Below are positions 58,348 through 64,000 of a DNA stretch of 64,000 bases, piece by piece (the first letter of the stretch is position 1; each line of letters starts with the position of its first letter). The DNA comes from an uncultured Prevotellaceae bacterium (GTDB taxonomy: Bacteria; Bacteroidota; Bacteroidia; Bacteroidales; Muribaculaceae). Below the pieces are notes generated by a model, which was given only the letters and a program-made list of their open reading frames with translations, made no database searches and was not told the origin of the DNA. The stretch is from contig ONKU01000008.1 of assembly GCA_900318535.1 (NCBI GenBank), forward strand, positions 124,001 through 188,000. The letters are read 5' to 3'. The translations under genes were made by a program, and so were the position numbers.

Positions 58348-59289
58348 TTAACGCACTACGATTTTCTTGCCGTGGTGGATGTAGATGCCGGGGGTGGTAG
58401 GCAGCGTTTTGCCCACGGGCTGGCCCATCAGGTTGTAGTAGTTGTCGTCAACCTGACGCGCCTGCGGCTTCTCGGCCGCCACCTCGTCGATGCCCGTCAT
58501 GTTGCCGGGACTGTAGCGCATGCCCTTGTAGATGATCTGGCCATCCTTGATGACGTGGCTCAATCCGCAATACTCCTGGTAGTCGGCATCGGGGTCAGGC
58601 TCGCGGGTAAACGGAGTCAACAGGTCGCCCATGTTGCGGCTGTCAAACCCGATGCCCTCAACCACATAGCACATCGTGTCCCCATTCTCCTTCACATAGG
58701 CATAACGGCTGCAGGAAATTCCCTCTATCTCAATCGGCTCAACCTCAGTGAAGTTCTCTTCGGTTAATACTTCTTCATAACCATAGAGATCATGAAAAGC
58801 GTGTTGAATAGAGAGATAATAACCAACGCAATTCCATTTTGGATTGTTGAAATTGTAAATAATCATTGTGCCACCGTCGGTATAGCCTGCTAAAGGGAAC
58901 ATTAGTCTATATTCTTTACCTTCATTATTTACATAATTGATCATATCTTCCCAATAAAGCGCGTAATAGGCATTATTTCTAACAAATGTAACTTGACCAT
59001 TATCTCGTAATCCTGCAATGAGACTATCACGATCCGCATCCAGCTCACTAGCTCTATAATAAAAACATGCATTATTAATCTCACCTGCCATATTGGTAAG
59101 ATTATCTTCACCGCTGAACTCGTAAATGTAATAATATTTGGTCGTGTCATCCTGATTGATGATGACCTTCTCGTTGACCCATTTGACACCCTCGCGAACG
59201 ATGGGCAGGTAATCTGAACTATCCCATGCTGCTGATGCCTGAATAGTAGCAAGCAAGGCGAGCAGAGTTATTGATTGTATCTTTTTCAT
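58348..59289 (-). CDS. Secreted protein of unknown function with short C-terminal sorting-like motif
   Basis: 313 residues, signal peptide first (IQSITLLALLATIQASA). The body is unassigned and unusually AT-rich between about 58740 and 59150, while both ends of the gene are GC-rich. The C-terminus YYNLMGQPVGKTLPTTPGIY, then IHHGKKIVVR, is the short T9SS-type tail common in Bacteroidales secreted proteins. TATATTTG (59319-59326, reverse strand) is the likely -7 element, so it is separately expressed from the C25 peptidase gene upstream. An eight-bp hairpin (58321-58342) follows the stop. Confidence 0.6.
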   Translation of the reverse strand: MKKIQSITLLALLATIQASAAWDSSDYLPIVREGVKWVNEKVIINQDDTTKYYYIYEFSGEDNLTNMAGEINNACFYYRASELDADRDSLIAGLRDNGQVTFVRNNAYYALYWEDMINYVNNEGKEYRLMFPLAGYTDGGTMIIYNFNNPKWNCVGYYLSIQHAFHDLYGYEEVLTEENFTEVEPIEIEGISCSRYAYVKENGDTMCYVVEGIGFDSRNMGDLLTPFTREPDPDADYQEYCGLSHVIKDGQIIYKGMRYSPGNMTGIDEVAAEKPQARQVDDNYYNLMGQPVGKTLPTTPGIYIHHGKKIVVR

Positions 59290-59357
59290 AATCTTATATA
59301 CTTATCGTTATACTTTTGCAAATATACAATTATTAAAACAAATCGGAACATGTTTCA

Positions 59358-61730
59358 TTAAAAACATGATGGATAGACTGCAAATGTTGCTCCCTTCTCT
59401 ACCTTAAATCCATCTTCAAGTCTTACTGTACCAGTAGCTTCAATCTCATACTCCACGCCATTACTTATTGTAAAACCACCATTGGTGCGAATGTTGTCGA
59501 CAGATTCACCTGCAGTCACATCATTAGCTATAACATATTGAGACTCTTCTATAGTTTGATTTTGAAGTGTCAACGGCGCAAAATAAGGAATATAGTTCCG
59601 TTGATACAGCATGATGGGACTGTTAGGTGAGACATTGTATATTGTATTGCTATAAGTGGTTACAATTTTAGTTTTATATTGATGATCATCAGCTAGATAA
59701 CCTGCAATTGTTTGCCCTGGTGGTAATCCAGATATAATGACAGAATTGTCTGTTCTTGTGACATCTATATCTGAATAACATTCAGGAATGACCATCCATA
59801 ATTCTACTTCCGGATCGCCGAAGTAGCCATGTTTCAAATAACTATAATGCTCTTCATAAACTGCATCTACTATTGACATTGCGAATGCGCTACCGAGCTT
59901 AACACATCCGTTATGAATTTGCATAGAAAAAGCTTCTATAAGACTCTTTCCATCGAGTTCAAAAATACCTCTGGTATATCCAATATAAACGGGGCCTCCA
60001 TAATCTTTTCCCGTGATAAAAGATTCACCAAAAGAAAGTTTATTTTTGTTGTCAAAAGGTATTGTAGCACATGATGGTGAATAATAAATCATCGGGTAAT
60101 ACTTGTTTTGGAGGCAGTTTAAACCATCTCTTTTAATGATGGGTCTTATAGCATGTATGAAAAAGATATTACTATCACAATCATATCCATAGACTCTTGT
60201 CCTGGTTGTATCCCCATGATTAAAAATGCTAAGGAAACTCACGGGATTTGAGTTAATGGTATCAATGATGTCTTTACCATCAGGATGCAAACTATTATTG
60301 ACTAAACCTTCATCGAGTTGCACTGGATTCGGGTATATTAGGTTAAGATTCTGTTTTGCAGTTGCAAGATATCTTGAAAATTTTGAACCTTCCGAGAATA
60401 AAGCTTTCCTTAAATATGAATAATCTCCATTTCCGGGATTCAACTCATAGCGGAACAGTTTATCAGTATAATTGTTTATTTGTTCAACATGATTTGATCC
60501 TATATGATTTGCCACGATTCGTCCAACATACAATTCTGGATTACGGTCTGTTGTTATCGTGTCTTGCCAGCTAGCGCTAAGGTCGCTATAATATAAATCT
60601 GTCAGATAATCGAACGTTGATCCTGGAATAATGCGATGAGGCACGTCTCCGGCCAGCAGCACATATTTTGTTCCATAGTATTTATAGTGGTTTCTCAAGT
60701 ACTGTCGTAGCTTTCCTGCGTCATCGGTATATGCTAGATGAGCATTGCTACCTTCCCCTATGATGTCTCCACTTCCCGACAGCGGGCTTGATAACACCTC
60801 GTTTATTGTCACAATCTTGACATTATAGCCTTTTTGACGCTTGAGTGCGGCAATTCTGCGTACCGCATGCTTCAGCTCAGAAGTAGTGACAATCAGATAG
60901 GTGTAATTGCCGCCGTCAATGAGCAATTCCTCCTCCCCGAGGTCGCCTGGGTCAACAGGGGTGGGGTCGGGAAGGCCGCCATTAATCAGATCCCCGCCGA
61001 TGCCGCCTTGGATTAGGCCTGTCGAGTCGATGCCGGGATTGATCGTCTGTGTCGGTGCAAAGTTATTCACCTGACCAGGGTTGACGACCATGCTTTGGGT
61101 GAGCAAGTAGCCTTCTTCCCTCAGCAGGCTGTCTTTACGCACGATAGGACTCATTGCCAGCGAGTCGCTGAGGTCATACCTCAGTGTCACGACGCAATTT
61201 ATGGCCCTAGAAAGCACGTCGGAATTGGTGGTGTGCTTATAGCGGAAAGGCATTACCGCCACGGTGACGATATGGTTCTCACCTGCAAGGAAGCCCTCGT
61301 CGGCAATCCATGCCATCTGCGACGGATAGGAATTGCCCGAGTAATAGGCCGAAGTGTCGGGAAGCACGATGGGCGGTACTGGAGAGCCGATCATCCAAGG
61401 GCTTTGGCACGGATATACCAGGTAATTCAGATTTTGGCTTGCCCAGCGGGTGGTAGCGGTCACGGTGAAGTTGGTAGCGTTGTAGGGAACCGAAAACTTG
61501 AGATAGTCGATAGGCAGCGACGGCATGCCTGGTTCCCCACCATTGTACAGATCCTCGTAACTGACTGTGGCATAGGTCACACCTCCCAAGGTGTCGGTGC
61601 CGATAGTCAGGCCGTTATTGTTATAGCTGGCCGTATAGGTAATCCGGTTGAGGACTCCGGCTGCCGAGGTGAGCAGCGGCACCAGCATGGCCGCGGCCAG
61701 CGCCACGGGAAAGATGCATTTCTTTTTCAT
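59358..61730 (-). CDS. C25 family (gingipain-like) cysteine peptidase, secreted
   Basis: 790 residues with a signal peptide (PVALAAAMLVPLLTSAAG). After an N-terminal prodomain-like region (about 25-270) comes the C25 catalytic domain: YLIVTTSELKHAVRRIAALK near 283, VLLAGDVPHRIIPG near 360, and the catalytic His505 (LSIFNHGDTT) and Cys554 (YYSPSCATIP). The C-terminus (ISNGVEYEIEATGTVRLEDG, ending PSCF) resembles the 3-coathanger stack seen in T9SS cargo. Gingipains cleave after Arg or Lys; specificity here is unknown. The N-terminal third is GC-rich, the rest distinctly AT-rich, with the change near 60900. It lies 12 bases after the S74 gene in one operon. Confidence 0.88.
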   Translation of the reverse strand: MKKKCIFPVALAAAMLVPLLTSAAGVLNRITYTASYNNNGLTIGTDTLGGVTYATVSYEDLYNGGEPGMPSLPIDYLKFSVPYNATNFTVTATTRWASQNLNYLVYPCQSPWMIGSPVPPIVLPDTSAYYSGNSYPSQMAWIADEGFLAGENHIVTVAVMPFRYKHTTNSDVLSRAINCVVTLRYDLSDSLAMSPIVRKDSLLREEGYLLTQSMVVNPGQVNNFAPTQTINPGIDSTGLIQGGIGGDLINGGLPDPTPVDPGDLGEEELLIDGGNYTYLIVTTSELKHAVRRIAALKRQKGYNVKIVTINEVLSSPLSGSGDIIGEGSNAHLAYTDDAGKLRQYLRNHYKYYGTKYVLLAGDVPHRIIPGSTFDYLTDLYYSDLSASWQDTITTDRNPELYVGRIVANHIGSNHVEQINNYTDKLFRYELNPGNGDYSYLRKALFSEGSKFSRYLATAKQNLNLIYPNPVQLDEGLVNNSLHPDGKDIIDTINSNPVSFLSIFNHGDTTRTRVYGYDCDSNIFFIHAIRPIIKRDGLNCLQNKYYPMIYYSPSCATIPFDNKNKLSFGESFITGKDYGGPVYIGYTRGIFELDGKSLIEAFSMQIHNGCVKLGSAFAMSIVDAVYEEHYSYLKHGYFGDPEVELWMVIPECYSDIDVTRTDNSVIISGLPPGQTIAGYLADDHQYKTKIVTTYSNTIYNVSPNSPIMLYQRNYIPYFAPLTLQNQTIEESQYVIANDVTAGESVDNIRTNGGFTISNGVEYEIEATGTVRLEDGFKVEKGATFAVYPSCF

Positions 61731-61742
61731 GGCTGTAGTGTG

Positions 61743-62762
61743 TTACTTGGTGAGAATCATCTGCTTGCTGTCAACTAGGGCACCATCGGCGACGAGGGCA
61801 TACAGGTACATGCCGGCCTTGAGGTCACGGGCGGTAAGTGTTACCTGGCTCTCGCCGCGGCCCTGTGCGGGGATGCACTTGAGTTGGGCGCCCTGCATGT
61901 CATAGATATAGATGTCGGCCTTGGCCACGCTCTGGGGCAGACAGTAGCGTATCACCGTCTCGCTGCTCCAGGGGTTGGGGGCGTTCTGATAGAGCTTGGC
62001 GGCACCAAGGCTGGCCTCGAGCTCGCTTTGTGCAGCTTGCTCGGCGCTCTGCACGGGAGTGCCGTCTTCCTGTTTCTCTCCTTTGAGTTCCGCCAGCTCG
62101 ACTCGCAGTTCGTTGATGGACTGTACCAGGATGGGAATCAGGCCGATGTAATCGACTGCCATGTAGCCATTGGTATCGGTATGTACCAGTTCGGGGAACA
62201 CTTCCTGCACGTTCTGAGCCAAGAAACCGTAACGCTCACTGCCGTTTTTAGCGGCAGACCTCATTGTGCCATCGCTTTTCCTGCTTTTCAGGTTATAGGT
62301 GACAGGCTCCAGATTCCTTATTGAGGATAAAACTTCTCCCACAGGCTCGATATTCTCCTTATACCGCTCATCAGATTGCATATACATGGTTGGAACGGTC
62401 ACATCAAAATTGAAATTGAAGTTGTCGTCAACATCTGCGTCATAATAAGCGATTGTTGTGGGGACGTCGGGTTGAGCAATGCTCATATATACACCCTTCT
62501 TTCCGTACAAGAACAATTTGTTGGTGTTATCCGTTCCTTTTTCACCGATGTACACATAAGCGCTGTCCCCGAATGTGATGCGCCCAGCCGAGCCCAGGAT
62601 GCTGTCACCGAATATTTTCAGAGTGGTGACCATGTCACTGTCATTCACGATGGGGTTTGTGCCGATTTCAGCATGGCCACTGTTGCGGATGATGAGCTGA
62701 GCGCTCACTGGGCTGGCACTTGCCAGCAGGCAGAGTACTGCCAGAATTAAAAACTTCTTCAT
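61743..62762 (-). CDS. S74 intramolecular-chaperone protein with T9SS sorting domain
   Basis: 339 residues from the ATG at 62760-62762; the longer frame starts before the signal peptide MKKFLILAVLCLLASASPVSA. The S74 tail-spike chaperone domain begins at SDERYKENIEPV, with the self-cleavage Ser130 and Lys135, and continues to RYGFLAQNVQEVFPELV and YIGLIPILVQSINELRVELA. A coiled coil follows, then a T9SS type A domain (NAPNPWSSETVIRYCLP, and DIYIYDMQGAQLKCIP to the end). S74 domains help trimeric phage fibres fold and then cut themselves off. A T9SS tail after that domain means cleavage would separate the passenger from the sorting signal. Upstream of the C25 peptidase gene in the same operon. 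Confidence 0.85.
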   Translation of the reverse strand: MKKFLILAVLCLLASASPVSAQLIIRNSGHAEIGTNPIVNDSDMVTTLKIFGDSILGSAGRITFGDSAYVYIGEKGTDNTNKLFLYGKKGVYMSIAQPDVPTTIAYYDADVDDNFNFNFDVTVPTMYMQSDERYKENIEPVGEVLSSIRNLEPVTYNLKSRKSDGTMRSAAKNGSERYGFLAQNVQEVFPELVHTDTNGYMAVDYIGLIPILVQSINELRVELAELKGEKQEDGTPVQSAEQAAQSELEASLGAAKLYQNAPNPWSSETVIRYCLPQSVAKADIYIYDMQGAQLKCIPAQGRGESQVTLTARDLKAGMYLYALVADGALVDSKQMILTK

Positions 62763-62856
62763 AATTTCTGATATTGTTAGTAATGTGAATTGTTTTTGTT
62801 GAAAAATCCCGATTTCATCGAAGGATTTCGGCAATGGAATCGGGTAAAAAGGTGTT

Positions 62857-63191
62857 TTAGTAGGTGGTAAAAGTACCCTCGTAGACATCGCCTAAAGGCG
62901 ACGTGATGGTGATGATGTGTGAGCCTGCTGCAAGCGAAGACACATCAAAGGTGACCCATTGATAGCGGAAGTAATCTCCACTTCATAGTAACTCACATCG
63001 TCACCTCCATCGATGATGATGACGTGTTCAAAATAATCTATAAACGCTTCGGGTTCAACGACGGGATCGTCAGCGCGCGGACCACCTAGTTTCTTGTGCT
63101 GAAGATTTATCTGCGCTGCAGCTGTTCCGTCGGCAGCCATATTTCCATAAATGGAAATCACAAATAACAGAATTAAAAAAATACGTTTCAT
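62857..63191 (-). pseudogene. DUF3244-like secreted protein with a frameshift
   Basis: A frame from the ATG at 63189-63191 gives a signal peptide (MKRIFLILLFVISIYG) and then EAFIDYFEHVIIIDGGDDV and YYEVEI. There it leaves the natural frame and ends as a false tail. In the next frame, YFRYQWVTFDVSSLAAGSHI and TSPLGDVYEGTFTTY run to a stop at 62857, giving a plausible DUF3244-type beta-sandwich. One extra T at about 62976 (ATTAC read as ATTTAC) would join the halves. A real mutation and a base-call error are both possible. Upstream of the S74 gene, probably in its operon. Confidence 0.7.
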
Positions 63192-63212
63192 AATCATAGA
63201 ATTTGTTTCATA

Positions 63213-63220
63213 CAAAGTTA
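63213..63220 (-). promoter_or_regulatory. Promoter -7 element for the DUF3244/S74/C25 operon
   Basis: The reverse strand reads TAACTTTG, 22 bases before the start codon at 63191. No TTTG at standard -33 spacing. Confidence 0.55.
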
Positions 63221-63322
63221 TGACTTGAAACGCAGTCTTAGAGAAAAAATCAGTGCATTTTTTGCACTATTAATCAGTTGACTGTCAGGATATTAGCAAA
63301 TCTTATATGACACTTCCTTATT

Positions 63323-64000
63323 TTATGAACTATATTTCTTATCATCTCCCAGTGAAAAACCACCATCCATATACATCTTGATGAATGTATCTAATGACAT
63401 GTCAAGTCCCATCTTCTTCTTGACGATTACGCTCCTGTAATTGGTGATGCTTCTTGCACTGGTTAGATTCATGCATAATCTGATGAGTTGGGGAGATAGA
63501 CCAGCACATAAAAGGCAGAAAATCTTTAAGTCTCTTTCATTAAGGTTTGGATAATTCTGCTCAACGAATGAATAGATACCGTTATATTCCCCGTCCACCG
63601 AGCGTTTCATGTTCTCCCAAAATTTTTCCCTTAAATTGAGTTCGAGTATTTCATTTCGTTCATGCATGCTTTGAAACACACTGGTTAAAGGAATGACTTT
63701 CTTGACTTTACTATCATCTTTAATCCTGACACGAATGTCTTGATAGAGTTCCCGTATTGCCGCTGTGCGATAAGCTACTAATTCCGAGACAGTTTTATTC
63801 TTTTTGGCTTGCTCATTGAGATCAACCAAGGCTTTTTCCAATTCATGTTTAATGGCCTTGTTCTCGTTAAGGCGTTTACGCAACTGCCTATGGGCTGAAT
63901 AATAGACTATTATGAAGACTGTCAGCAAGAGAAAAAGAATGGCAGCAGCAATCTTGATGTACTTTTTCCTTTTCCCTTCAAAGTCGTTTTGGTAATGTAC
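63323..64000 (-). CDS. Membrane-bound regulator with C-terminal LuxR-like HTH (N-terminus outside window)
   Basis: The reverse-strand frame is open to the window edge; 225 residues are visible. It begins with a charged stretch, one membrane helix (IKIAAAILFLLLTVFIIVYY), then a long coiled coil (QLRKRLNENKAIKHELEKAL). The C-terminal domain (NLNERDLKIFCLLCAGLSPQ, then RSITNYRSVIVKKKMGLD) has the layout of a LuxR-type helix-turn-helix. Bacteroidota proteins of this build carry N-terminal TPR repeats in the periplasm. AT-rich. It stops 132 bases before the DUF3244/S74/C25 operon on the same strand and is a candidate regulator of it. Confidence 0.7.
   Translation of the reverse strand, partial: VHYQNDFEGKRKKYIKIAAAILFLLLTVFIIVYYSAHRQLRKRLNENKAIKHELEKALVDLNEQAKKNKTVSELVAYRTAAIRELYQDIRVRIKDDSKVKKVIPLTSVFQSMHERNEILELNLREKFWENMKRSVDGEYNGIYSFVEQNYPNLNERDLKIFCLLCAGLSPQLIRLCMNLTSARSITNYRSVIVKKKMGLDMSLDTFIKMYMDGGFSLGDDKKYSS

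Noticed and set aside
1-64000. tRNA or rRNA genes
   Set aside because: Scanning by eye for T-arm sequences such as GTTCGAATC and for rRNA cores found none. A tRNAscan run would settle this.

Overview
This window is chromosomal DNA from a Bacteroidales bacterium, most likely Muribaculaceae or a Prevotella relative. Three things point there. First, promoters follow the Bacteroidota pattern (a TTTG element, about 20 bases, then TAnnTTTG) ahead of at least a dozen genes. Second, several secreted proteins end in type IX secretion (T9SS)-like sorting domains. Third, family content is typical of the group: DUF4923, DUF4956, DUF2490, 5-fold beta-flower, C25 gingipain-like peptidase, the long plant-type IspG and DUF2723. 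The bulk is GC-rich core genome, broken by AT-rich patches (about 0.5-1.7, 19.6-21.4, 38.8-41.7, 47.1-47.8, 58.7-60.8 and 63-64 kb) that look like accessory or mosaic DNA. No tRNA, rRNA, CRISPR array, phage or transposase gene was seen.

Layout. 0-5.8 kb: the start of an ECF sigma factor, a DUF4143 ATPase bracketed by palindromic repeats, a CPBP protease, an esterase, a MATE transporter and panB. 6-19.5 kb: a Cys/Lys-rich periplasmic repeat protein, a 1297-residue secreted protein with starch-binding modules, then dusB, a DUF2807 protein, an aminopeptidase P, a zinc-ribbon protein, a TPR protein, pyrH, a LOG-family protein and a FadL-type outer-membrane protein. 19.6-24.9 kb, reverse strand: a secreted protein of unknown function and a four-gene operon (beta-flower protein, NagZ-like GH3, S66 LD-carboxypeptidase, small membrane-anchored protein) that looks devoted to peptidoglycan turnover. 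25-37.3 kb, forward: a DUF2723 membrane protein, a polysaccharide deacetylase, queG, cstA, rpoN, a PAP2-like membrane protein, ispG and a thioredoxin-like lipoprotein.

37.3-42.3 kb is the most unusual part. comM has lost its last 13 codons to a 2.9-kb AT-rich cassette of three zinc-ribbon membrane-protein genes. A second copy of the comM 3' end, carrying the correct C-terminus, follows the cassette. The two 594-bp comM segments are direct repeats about 89% identical, so one crossover would remove the cassette and restore a full-length comM.

42.4-50 kb: a small membrane protein, an acyl-CoA synthetase, a PatB/MalY-type PLP enzyme, dapF, a YoeB-type toxin-antitoxin pair, a small secreted protein, a PhzF-like enzyme and a DUF4923 lipoprotein. 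50.2-57.1 kb: a probable operon with a VTC polyphosphate polymerase domain, DUF4956, DUF2490, two tandem carbohydrate-binding (Cthe_2159-like) proteins and a dockerin-bearing adhesin. 57.3-64 kb, reverse: secreted proteins including an S74 self-cleaving chaperone protein with a T9SS tail, a gingipain-like C25 peptidase, a frameshifted DUF3244-like gene, and the end of a membrane-bound HTH regulator that may control them.

Starts were moved inward from the longest frame wherever a signal peptide, family N-terminus or promoter position favoured it. Function calls rest on recognised motifs and remembered family patterns. No database search was run.
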